8,640 bases of DNA from an uncultured Granulosicoccaceae bacterium (GTDB lineage: Bacteria; Pseudomonadota; Gammaproteobacteria; JABXHR01), in assembly GCA_937921805.1 (NCBI GenBank), contig CAKZUS010000004.1, positions 1 to 8,640 of the forward strand, written 5' to 3'. The position numbers and the translations under genes are program-made. Shown piece after piece: positions 1 to 5,751 of the stretch. The notes under the pieces were generated by a model, which had not been told where the DNA came from, made no database searches, and saw nothing but the letters and a program-made list of their open reading frames with translations. How positions within the stretch are numbered: position 1 is the first letter of the stretch; each line of letters opens with the position of its first letter.

Positions 1-899
1 AACACGGGAACGAGCACGTTACCGTCAAGCACTTGGATAATCAAATACGCCAGTAGCAGATACCCAAAGACTGGCGTCAGTCCCCACTGGAAAAAACCAA
101 TCAAAGCCACCGGCACCGTCACCGCTACCGCGCCGACAAAGGGAATGATGACCGACATGCCCACGAGAAAGGCCATCAACAAGGCATAGTTCAATCCCAT
201 GAAAACAAAAACGAGGTAGCTCGCTCCCCCGACAATGAGCACTTCGATGAACTTGCCCCGAATATAATTGCCAATTTTAATATCAACCTCTTTCCATACC
301 TGGCGAGACAACTCTGTGCTCGCAGGGGTGTATCGCGAGAGCCAACTCTGAATAATATATTTGTCCTTGAGCAGGAAAAACACCATCAGCGGGACCAACA
401 CGGCGTAGACCGCAAAGGCGAGCAGATTAACGACATTCGCCAGTGACAGCGAGACCAGTGACTGTCCTGAGTCCACCGCTTGAGCGCGCAGCGAGATGAC
501 CACTTCTCGCACTTGGGCTTCGGTGAAGAGCTGCGGGTAGCGCTCGGGCAGTAGCATCAGCAGTTGCTGCCCTTCGCCGAGCATACGGGGCAGTTCAATG
601 ACGAGCTGCGTCACTTGCCGAGACAGTAAGGGGAGCAAACCGAACAACAAAAACAGGACAAAGATCACAAATACAAGAAGCACTATCGCGGCGGCGAAGA
701 CTCTGGGGATTTTTCTGCGGCTCATAACAATGACCACACCTTCGAGCAAGTAGGCCGCCACCAAGGCGACCAGTACCGGCGCCAAAATAGAACCCACCAG
801 CCACACCAAGGCCAATAGCATAAGGATAATCAACGCCATAACGGTCGCTTGGGGGTCGGAAAAGTGGCGGGTGTACCAAGCGCGGATCAGCTCAAGCAT
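1..899 (-). CDS. PerM / AI-2E family inner-membrane permease (C-terminus cut by window edge)
   Basis: Polytopic membrane protein of the PerM (Pfam AI-2E_transport) family. 299 codons are visible from the ATG at 899; the family is usually about 350 residues, so the last few dozen residues lie outside the window. Hydrophobic segments are at about residues 19-37, 39-59, 66-92, 154-178, 215-235 and 237-290. A soluble stretch at about 93-150 lies between the third and fourth, as is typical of the family. Family signatures are VFFLLKDK (173-180), the I-I-P-F-V-G segment (251-256) and Q-V-L-D-G-N-V-L-V-P (289-298). The substrate is uncertain: the AI-2 label comes from TqsA, and other members have been reported as cation/proton antiporters, so only 'permease' is safe. 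No strong Shine-Dalgarno precedes the ATG. It is divergent from the EAL-HDOD gene. Confidence 0.9.
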   Translation of the reverse strand, partial: MLELIRAWYTRHFSDPQATVMALIILMLLALVWLVGSILAPVLVALVAAYLLEGVVIVMSRRKIPRVFAAAIVLLVFVIFVLFLLFGLLPLLSRQVTQLVIELPRMLGEGQQLLMLLPERYPQLFTEAQVREVVISLRAQAVDSGQSLVSLSLANVVNLLAFAVYAVLVPLMVFFLLKDKYIIQSWLSRYTPASTELSRQVWKEVDIKIGNYIRGKFIEVLIVGGASYLVFVFMGLNYALLMAFLVGMSVIIPFVGAVAVTVPVALIGFFQWGLTPVFGYLLLAYLIIQVLDGNVLVPV

Positions 900-1030
900 G
901 CTTCGTTACAGTGGTGTAGAACGGTGAGTAGTGTAGCGCTATTGCCGCGCCAAATGGACAGCATCTAGGTATTCAATACTGAATTCTTTTGCCGCTACCA
1001 GAAAGCACATACCAAACAGTATCGACAGGG
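900..1030. promoter_or_regulatory. Divergent intergenic region with small overlapping palindromes
   Basis: This gap separates the divergent permease and EAL-HDOD genes, so promoters for both should lie here or just inside the genes. Between 969 and 986 several small inverted repeats overlap: GTATT-C-AATAC (969-979), ATTCA-ATAC-TGAAT (971-984) and GAATTC (981-986). The block is AT-rich compared with its surroundings and could be an operator or part of a promoter. No convincing paired -35/-10 hexamers were found on either strand, so the regulatory role is inferred from position only. Confidence 0.3.
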
Positions 1031-2242
1031 ATGCAGAGCATATTCATAGCGCGACAGCCTATTTTTGATCGTAACCTCAAACTCTTTGGTTACGAGTTAC
1101 TCTTTCGTTCCGCTGACCCCTCTTCGGATGGGTTTGACGGCGATGCTGCGACGTCCGAAGTGATGTGGAACGCCGTCAATGGTTTTGACCTGAGTGAGCT
1201 GGTAGACAACAAGCGGGCGTTTATCAACCTAACCGAATCGTTCATCAAAAAGCCCGAACTTATTTCTGTGCCCACAAAAGATGTGGTGCTGGAAATACTC
1301 GAAGACGTGGTCCCAGACCAAGAGGTCATCGACGGTGTGCGCATGCTCAAGGAGCGCGGATACACCATTGCACTCGATGACTATGTATTCGACCCTGTTT
1401 TTGCCCCTCTGCTGCCCTATATCGACCTAGTAAAAGTCGATGTCTATGGGATGGATCCTGCGGTGATTGAACGCGAGATGCCCGCACTGCGGCGCACGGT
1501 CAAAAAAACATTGGCTGAAAAAGTCGAAACCCAGCAAGAATTCGACTTCTTGTTCGATCAAGGTTTTGATTTATTCCAAGGCTATTTTTTCGCCAAGCCC
1601 AACGTGGTACAGGGGCGCAAGATATCGCCTAGCCACGCTGGCATGGTCGATCTGATCAGTCGCCTCAATGAGCCAGATATCGACACCGAAGAAATCGTGG
1701 CGGTGCTCAACCGTGACGTCGGTCTTGGCGTGGCGGTACTGCGCCTCGCCAATAGCGCCTCGAATGGGTTTTCTCGTCCGGTGGAGTCGGTGCGCCAAGC
1801 CGTCGTCATGTTAGGGCGCTCGACTATCCGCAATTGGATTATGCTGCTCTCTATGGCGCGCGTGTCGGGCAAGCCTAACGAACTGATCAAAATGACACTG
1901 ATCCGCGCCAAACTGTGCGAGCTTATCGCCATAGAGTGCAAAGAGCCCAAGCCCGATACTTTCTTCACTGTCGGCCTAGTGTCCACGCTCGACGCAATGA
2001 TGGATCAGCCTTTGGATAAGCTCTTGCAATCCCTGCAGCTTGGACAGGACATTAACCTCGCTGTGCTCAGTCAAGATGGGCGCAAGGGTGCAGCACTACA
2101 TTGCGCCATTGCCCTAGAAAAAGGCCTACTCGACGAGGTGAAGCATCCAACGCTCAGCCTCGCGGCCTTGATACGACTGCATTATGCCGCAATGCACTGG
2201 TCCTATAGCTCAAGCACAGAGCTAAACGTCATGGCGGCATAG
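1031..2242 (+). CDS. EAL-HDOD domain protein (COG3434/YuxH-like c-di-GMP signalling protein)
   Basis: A 403-residue cytoplasmic signalling protein with an N-terminal EAL domain (about 3-190) and a C-terminal HDOD domain (about 195-390). EAL domains bind or hydrolyse cyclic di-GMP; HDOD is an HD-fold module lacking phosphohydrolase residues and is used in signalling. EAL-equivalent residues are present: E22 in YELLF, N66 in INLT, E88 in LEIL, D116-D117 in ALDDY, K135 in VKVD, E163 in AEKVET and Q183 in FQGY. The loop that normally follows DD as FGTGYS is instead YVFDP, and the signature reads ELL rather than EAL. Activity is therefore uncertain; it may be an enzyme or a c-di-GMP sensor. I chose the ATG at 1031 because the family starts just before IFIARQPIFDR. 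A TTG at 989 would add 14 residues but has no visible ribosome site. Confidence 0.9.
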   Translation: MQSIFIARQPIFDRNLKLFGYELLFRSADPSSDGFDGDAATSEVMWNAVNGFDLSELVDNKRAFINLTESFIKKPELISVPTKDVVLEILEDVVPDQEVIDGVRMLKERGYTIALDDYVFDPVFAPLLPYIDLVKVDVYGMDPAVIEREMPALRRTVKKTLAEKVETQQEFDFLFDQGFDLFQGYFFAKPNVVQGRKISPSHAGMVDLISRLNEPDIDTEEIVAVLNRDVGLGVAVLRLANSASNGFSRPVESVRQAVVMLGRSTIRNWIMLLSMARVSGKPNELIKMTLIRAKLCELIAIECKEPKPDTFFTVGLVSTLDAMMDQPLDKLLQSLQLGQDINLAVLSQDGRKGAALHCAIALEKGLLDEVKHPTLSLAALIRLHYAAMHWSYSSSTELNVMAA

Positions 2243-2250
2243 TCTCCGCC

Positions 2251-2334
2251 CCCCGAGATACACCCCGAGATACACCCCGAGGCAGCCCCGAGACAGCCCC
2301 CTGAGATAGGCCTATGAGACAGGCCTATCAGGGG
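2251..2334. repeat. Degenerate 11-13 bp tandem repeat array upstream of proS
   Basis: Two exact 12-bp units CCCCGAGATACA (2251-2262, 2263-2274) are followed by CCCCGAGGCAG (2275-2285) and CCCCGAGACAG (2286-2296). Two 13-bp units then follow, TGAGATAGGCCTA (2302-2314) and TGAGACAGGCCTA (2315-2327), matching at 12 of 13 positions. All share a GAGAYA-like core, and the array fills most of the 109-bp gap between the EAL-HDOD gene and proS. It looks like slipped-strand duplication followed by drift. Confidence 0.8.
2298..2334. promoter_or_regulatory. Strong hairpin in the proS leader
   Basis: CCCCTGA (2298-2304) pairs with TCAGGGG (2328-2334), and TAGGCCT (2307-2313) pairs with AGGCCTA (2321-2327). 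The result is about 14 base pairs with a 2-nt GA bulge and a 7-nt loop. It ends 17 bp before the proS ATG at 2352. No T-run follows in either direction, so a standard Rho-independent terminator is unlikely. It could be an mRNA stability or attenuation element, or simply a by-product of tandem duplication of a unit containing the palindrome AGGCCT. Confidence 0.5.
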
Positions 2335-2351
2335 CCGAGAAATAGCGCATA

Positions 2352-4100
2352 ATGACGGCGTCTTCGCCATCGCAGTCACCCCCTATGCGCCTGTCTCAGT
2401 TCCATCTTCGTACGTACAAAGAAACCCCTGCCGACGCAGAGGTCATCAGCCACCAACTGATGCTACGCAGCGGCATGGTGCGCCGCCTCGCTTCGGGCCT
2501 GTACACGTGGATGCCGATGGGACTGCGCAGCCTGCGTAAGGTCGAAGCAATCGTGCGCGAGGAGATGAATCGCGCAGGATCCGTCGAAGTGCTCATGCCC
2601 TCGGTACAGCCTGCAGAGCTGTGGCAAGAATCGGGACGCTGGAACAAATTCGGCCCCGAGTTGCTGCGCCTACAAGACCGCCACCAGCGGGATTATTGCA
2701 TCGGCCCGACCCACGAAGAAGTCATCACCGACATCGTGCGCAACGAGCTACAGAGCTATAAGCAACTACCTGCCAGTTTCTATCAGATTCAGACCAAATT
2801 TCGCGACGAGCGCCGCCCGCGCTTTGGCGTGATGCGCTCGCGCGAGTTCATCATGAAAGACGCCTACTCGTTTCATATGACCGATGCGTCTCTAGAGACG
2901 ACCTACCAAGCGATGCACGACGCCTATTGCCGTATCTTCGACCGTTTGGGGCTGCGCTATCGCGCCGTGCTGGCCGACTCGGGATCTATTGGTGGCAGCG
3001 CCTCAATGGAGTTTCACGTACTGGCCGACTCGGGCGAAGACGCGATTGCGTATTGTCCCGACAGCTCCTACGCCGCCAATATTGAGCGCGCCGAAACGCT
3101 CCCCCAAGGTGCACCCGCCGCGCCGCAGGAGGCACTGCGCCAGGTCGACACCCCCGGAGTGCGCACTATTGCGGCCCTGGTCGAAGCGCACTCGCTCCCT
3201 ATCGAGAAAACCGTCAAAACGCTGATGGTCAAAGCTGCTGAGGGTCATGAGACCCCGATTGTCGCGCTGATGGTGCGCGGGGATCATGAGCTGAACGAAG
3301 TCAAAGCAGAGAAGCTCGACATCGTCGCCGCGCCACTGGAAATGGCGGACGAGGCCACTATACGCCGCCTTGTTGGCGCTGGCCCTGGCTCGCTCGGCCC
3401 GATCAACCTGCCCATCTCGCTAGTGGTGGATTATGCCGTCGCGGCGATGAGCGATTTTGGCGCTGGCGCCAATATCGATGACCAGCATTTTTTTGGCATC
3501 AACTGGGGGCGCGACCTGCCTCTGCCTCAGAGCGCCGATTTGCGCAACGTTCAGCCTGGCGACCCCAGCCCCGATGGCGCTGGCACCCTGGAGATGCTGC
3601 GTGGGATAGAAGTCGGGCACATTTTTCAGCTCGGGCGCATTTATGCCGAGGCGCTGAGCTGCGCTCTGCTAGACGAAAATGGCAAGCCCACCGTGCTCAC
3701 TATGGGCTGCTATGGCATTGGAATAGGGCGTATTGTCGCGGCGGCAATCGAACAAAACAATGACTCGCGCGGCATCACTTGGCCAGAATCCATCGCGCCC
3801 TTTAGCGCCGTGATCTGCCCCATTAATCGACTCAAGTCCGAGACCGTCGCCGAGGCCGCCGAAGCGCTCTACCAACAACTGCTCGACGCGGGTGTCGATG
3901 TCTTGCTTGACGACCGCCCCGTGCGCCCTGGAGTGATGTTTGCCGACATGGAGCTTATCGGCATTCCCCACCGTATCGTGCTCTCCGAGCGCGGACTGGC
4001 GGCGGGCACCGTCGAGTACCGCCACCGCTCGGACGAGCAATCACAAGATATCAGTCTGGCCGAGGCTGTCGCGCGCGTTGGCGGTAGCCACGAAGCCTAG
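2352..4100 (+). CDS. proS: Proline-tRNA ligase (ProRS, bacterial type with editing domain)
   Basis: Class II aminoacyl-tRNA synthetase charging tRNA-Pro with proline in the cytoplasm; 582 residues from this ATG. The catalytic core starts with KETPADAEVISHQL, nearly identical to E. coli. Visible signatures are GPTHEE (118-123), the motif 2 region FRDERRPRFG (150-159) and the motif 3 region GIGIGR (455-460). Between motifs 2 and 3, at about 235-400, lies the inserted YbaK-like editing domain, with the conserved lysine in T-V-K-T (K289), which hydrolyses Ala-tRNA-Pro. The C-terminal anticodon-binding domain covers about 475-575. E. coli ProRS is 572 residues and starts MRTSQ; here the equivalent MRLSQ begins at Met12 (2385), so the first 11 residues may be an annotation extension. 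Neither start has a clear Shine-Dalgarno. The gene follows the EAL-HDOD gene after a repeat-rich leader and faces the TlpA-like gene. Confidence 0.97.
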   Translation: MTASSPSQSPPMRLSQFHLRTYKETPADAEVISHQLMLRSGMVRRLASGLYTWMPMGLRSLRKVEAIVREEMNRAGSVEVLMPSVQPAELWQESGRWNKFGPELLRLQDRHQRDYCIGPTHEEVITDIVRNELQSYKQLPASFYQIQTKFRDERRPRFGVMRSREFIMKDAYSFHMTDASLETTYQAMHDAYCRIFDRLGLRYRAVLADSGSIGGSASMEFHVLADSGEDAIAYCPDSSYAANIERAETLPQGAPAAPQEALRQVDTPGVRTIAALVEAHSLPIEKTVKTLMVKAAEGHETPIVALMVRGDHELNEVKAEKLDIVAAPLEMADEATIRRLVGAGPGSLGPINLPISLVVDYAVAAMSDFGAGANIDDQHFFGINWGRDLPLPQSADLRNVQPGDPSPDGAGTLEMLRGIEVGHIFQLGRIYAEALSCALLDENGKPTVLTMGCYGIGIGRIVAAAIEQNNDSRGITWPESIAPFSAVICPINRLKSETVAEAAEALYQQLLDAGVDVLLDDRPVRPGVMFADMELIGIPHRIVLSERGLAAGTVEYRHRSDEQSQDISLAEAVARVGGSHEA

Positions 4101-4117
4101 GCAACAATAGGCAACAA
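4098..4117. repeat. Exact 10-bp tandem duplication spanning the proS stop codon
   Basis: TAGGCAACAA occurs twice back to back (4098-4107 and 4108-4117). The first TAG is the proS stop codon, so the duplication also duplicates the in-frame-looking TAG triplet 10 bp later. The remaining gap to the convergent TlpA-like stop (to 4149) has no hairpin with a T-run, so no terminator is apparent for either gene. Confidence 0.85.
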
Positions 4118-4149
4118 GGCCCCAACCCAAAAGTGCCCCAAAGCGCGAA

Positions 4150-4686
4150 CTACGGAGAGTTGACATCCAACAGCGCCTCAAGCTGCTGCTGATCCAGCTC
4201 TCCGAGGTGGCGCAGCACCACGCGCCCCTCTGGGTCAAAAACAACCGTAGTCGGCACGGCTTTGATCTTGCCTACTGGGGTTTGTGGCTGGCTTGGAGAC
4301 CATGTTGCCACCGGAAAATCAACACCGTGTTCGGCCATAAACGCCAATAGCTTGTCGTCGTCAATGCGCTGATAGTTCATGCCCAACACCCGCGCTCTGG
4401 CGGCATTATCGCGGGCAAACGCCGCCAGAGCGGGAAGCTCTTTGATACACGGCGCGCACCACGTGGCCCAAAAATTCACCACCACCCAGTGCCCTTGCCA
4501 GTCGGCCAGATCCAATGGCGGCGCGTTCACAGGCGCCAGCGACCACGATGGCAACGCAGAGGGAGCAGCCTGGACCCCAGAAGCCTGGACGCCAGAAGCC
4601 TGGACCCCAGACATCACAGACACCATCACACAAAACAACACCCAGGCTCGCAAACTTGGCATCACAGATTCTTGCTGCATAATCAT
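4150..4686 (-). CDS. TlpA/ResA-like periplasmic thiol:disulfide oxidoreductase
   Basis: An exported thioredoxin-fold protein of 178 residues. The N-terminus has a basic residue (R13), a hydrophobic core (about 15-26) and several VQA sites suited to signal peptidase I. The mature thioredoxin domain (about 47-175) contains GHWVVVNFWATWCAPC with redox cysteines C77 and C80 (WCAPC, 76-80), and the cis-proline loop A-V-P-T at 143-146. Family members reduce periplasmic disulfides, for example on apocytochrome c or copper proteins; the partner here is unknown because no cytochrome-maturation gene is in view. Starts at 4686, 4680 (Met3) and 4662 (Met9) are all possible; Met9 gives the more typical signal-peptide n-region. 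The gene is convergent with proS and divergent, across 27 bp, from the DUF2069 gene. A triplicated GVQAS segment lies at the signal-peptide junction. Confidence 0.9.
   Translation of the reverse strand: MIMQQESVMPSLRAWVLFCVMVSVMSGVQASGVQASGVQAAPSALPSWSLAPVNAPPLDLADWQGHWVVVNFWATWCAPCIKELPALAAFARDNAARARVLGMNYQRIDDDKLLAFMAEHGVDFPVATWSPSQPQTPVGKIKAVPTTVVFDPEGRVVLRHLGELDQQQLEALLDVNSP
4571..4610. repeat. In-frame 15-bp tandem repeat at the TlpA-like signal-peptide junction
   Basis: Two 15-bp units, TGGACCCCAGAAGCC (4571-4585) and TGGACGCCAGAAGCC (4586-4600), differ at one position. A partial third unit (4601-4610) follows. On the minus strand they encode GVQAS-GVQAS-GVQAA (about residues 27-41). 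Each unit supplies a V-Q-A, a plausible signal peptidase I site, so copy number could change without loss of cleavage. Confidence 0.85.
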
Positions 4687-4713
4687 GCCTACTACTGTAC
4701 ACGCAGATTCTCC

Positions 4714-5070
4714 ATGACACGTTTCTTTCGCTTTCTCGCCCTAGGCGGGCATCTTGGCATGATTGCCGTAGTGCTCCTGGGATTCGGTTATTTCGCACCG
4801 CCGACCTCCGTGCCCCCTGCCCTCGTGCTCATCGCCTTAGTCTTGCCGCTGCTCATTCCGCTGCGCGGCATTTTGCACGGGCGGCTCTATACTCACGCTT
4901 GGGTGAGCATGCTCGCGCTGGGGTATTTTGCTATCGCTGTAGACATTGCCTACAACCGCAGCGGCGTTGAGCGCTGGATTGGCTTGATCATGGTCGCCTG
5001 CAGTGTTGCCATGTTTTTTGGCGACGTGTACTGGGTCAAGCTCGAAGCCCGCCGCCGCCGACATGCATGA
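4714..5070 (+). CDS. DUF2069 family small inner-membrane protein
   Basis: A 118-residue protein with four predicted membrane segments, at about 8-27, 34-53, 62-80 and 88-107, and a basic C-terminal tail (EARRRRHA). The stretch LPLLIPLRGILHGRLYTHAW (44-63), followed by a tyrosine-containing third helix, resembles the DUF2069 family of gammaproteobacteria (as I recall, often near wrbA, which is not seen here). Function is unknown and no catalytic motif is visible. The ATG at 4714 was chosen because the membrane-protein pattern begins there; the frame stays open upstream to 4489, but that part is antisense to the TlpA-like gene and reads as a shadow. No clear Shine-Dalgarno is present. It is divergent from the TlpA-like gene. 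Confidence 0.8.
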   Translation: MTRFFRFLALGGHLGMIAVVLLGFGYFAPPTSVPPALVLIALVLPLLIPLRGILHGRLYTHAWVSMLALGYFAIAVDIAYNRSGVERWIGLIMVACSVAMFFGDVYWVKLEARRRRHA

Positions 5071-5139
5071 GCCAGCGCGCTTGAAATATCTCCCAGAGTC
5101 GCTTGGTCTTAGTGGGCAGCAGATCGCTGATCTCAACTG

Positions 5140-5184
5140 AACCAGCTAAACCAGCCGAATCAACCGAATTCACCGAATCATTGA
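5140..5184. repeat. 9-bp-period degenerate tandem repeat upstream of the YHS gene
   Basis: Five consecutive 9-bp units can be read: AACCAGCTA (5140-5148), AACCAGCCG (5149-5157), AATCAACCG (5158-5166), AATTCACCG (5167-5175) and AATCATTGA (5176-5184). The unit consensus is about AAYCARCCG. The array ends at the ribosome-binding site of the YHS gene and so lies in its probable 5' untranslated region. Confidence 0.75.
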
Positions 5185-5188
5185 AGGA
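5184..5188 (+). promoter_or_regulatory. Shine-Dalgarno site for the YHS-domain gene
   Basis: AAGGA lies six bases before the ATG at 5195. It is the clearest ribosome-binding site among the rightward genes of this window and fixes the start that begins the Tat signal peptide. Confidence 0.8.
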
Positions 5189-5194
5189 ACGACT

Positions 5195-5653
5195 ATGACT
5201 CTTTCTCGTCGCCAAGCCTTAGGGCTTTTTGCTGCAGCGCCTCTCGCAACGCTGCTCCCTCAGGCAGCCTGGGCGCGCAAGCCCGAGGTTTTCCAGCGCA
5301 AAGGTGCAGCCATCAATGGCTTTGATCCCGTCGCCTACTTCACCGACAGCGCTCCCGTCAAAGGCGAGTCATCTATCAGCGCCGAATGGAATGGCGCGAC
5401 CTGGCATTTCGCCAGCGCTAGCAATCGCGACACTTTTCTCGCCAACCCAGAGCAATACGCGCCCGTCTTTGGTGGATATTGTGCCTATGCCGCCTCGTAC
5501 GGCTCGACGGCCCCCACCGACCCTGACGCATGGACCATCCACGAGGGCAAGCTCTATCTGAACTACAGCTTGAATGTGCGCAAAAAGTGGCTCAGAGATG
5601 TCCCCGGTCATATCGCCAAGGGACTCGACAACTGGCCGGGTATTTTGGGCTAA
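5195..5653 (+). CDS. YHS-domain protein with twin-arginine signal peptide
   Basis: A 152-residue exported protein. The N-terminus MTLSRRQALG has a twin-arginine motif (S4-R5-R6-Q-A-L), a hydrophobic core (about 9-22) and a likely A-W-A cleavage site at residue 27, predicting Tat export to the periplasm. The mature part shows the YHS family pattern: N-G-F-D-P-V-A-Y-F (41-49), W-x-F-A-S around 70-74, NRDTFLANPEQYAP (77-90), GGYCAYA (93-99) with a single cysteine C96, then DPDAW and GKLYLN (118-123). YHS domains are found in metal-handling and redox contexts. The physiological role of this stand-alone family is unknown to me, and metal binding is only suggested by the lone cysteine and the use of Tat, which exports folded, often cofactor-loaded proteins. 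It converges on tatC, 98 bp away. A good Shine-Dalgarno supports this start. Confidence 0.88.
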   Translation: MTLSRRQALGLFAAAPLATLLPQAAWARKPEVFQRKGAAINGFDPVAYFTDSAPVKGESSISAEWNGATWHFASASNRDTFLANPEQYAPVFGGYCAYAASYGSTAPTDPDAWTIHEGKLYLNYSLNVRKKWLRDVPGHIAKGLDNWPGILG

Positions 5654-5664
5654 ATAGTGGGGCG

Positions 5665-5690
5665 GCCTGTACGGATTTTTCTGTACAGGC
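5665..5690. terminator. Hairpin between YHS gene and tatC, possible terminator
   Basis: GCCTGTAC (5665-5672) pairs with GTACAGGC (5683-5690), extended inward by a G-T and a G-C pair to 10 bp around a 6-nt ATTTTT loop. It begins 11 bp after the YHS stop and is followed by TCTCTAT, a weak T-rich tail, so it could end YHS transcription. Read from the tatC side it has no T-run. Efficiency is uncertain. Confidence 0.5.
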
Positions 5691-5695
5691 TCTCT

Positions 5696-5727
5696 ATACG
5701 GGTGGGCATACGGGCGGGCACATACGG
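5696..5727. repeat. 12-bp tandem duplication between YHS gene and tatC
   Basis: ATACGGGTGGGC (5696-5707) and ATACGGGCGGGC (5708-5719) match at 11 of 12 positions. A partial copy ATACGG follows at 5722-5727. The array sits just after the hairpin in the convergent gap. A second short direct repeat, TGAGTCTTT, occurs at 5735-5743 and 5755-5763, the latter spanning into the end of tatC. Confidence 0.75.
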
Positions 5728-5751
5728 ACTGACTTGAGTCTTTATGAAATC

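Noticed and set aside
595..879. 94-codon minus-strand ORF within the permease region
   Set aside because: It is a frame shadow. The true minus-strand frame from 899 is open to the window edge and matches the PerM family; this one gives a Gly/Arg-rich sequence without family features.
2251..2334. CRISPR-like or dispersed (REP/BIME-type) repeat
   Set aside because: The units are contiguous 11-13 bp without spacers, and no copy of this sequence occurs elsewhere in the window. Simple tandem duplication explains it.
4118..4149. Bidirectional terminator between proS and the TlpA-like gene
   Set aside because: The convergent position makes one expected, but no inverted repeat with a flanking T-run could be found.
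4489..4713. N-terminal extension of the DUF2069 frame
   Set aside because: It is open but antisense to the TlpA-like gene, His/Arg-rich, and unlike the family, which begins near the ATG at 4714.
4406..4798. 130-codon minus-strand ORF overlapping the TlpA-like and DUF2069 genes
   Set aside because: It lies in a shifted frame relative to the TlpA-like gene, and its translation lacks the WCxxC domain or any recognisable fold.
1031..5653. A new signalling or redox gene cassette linking the EAL-HDOD, TlpA-like, DUF2069 and YHS genes
   Set aside because: The genes alternate in orientation, are split by the housekeeping gene proS, and share no visible motif or operon structure. Co-function is not supported by the sequence.
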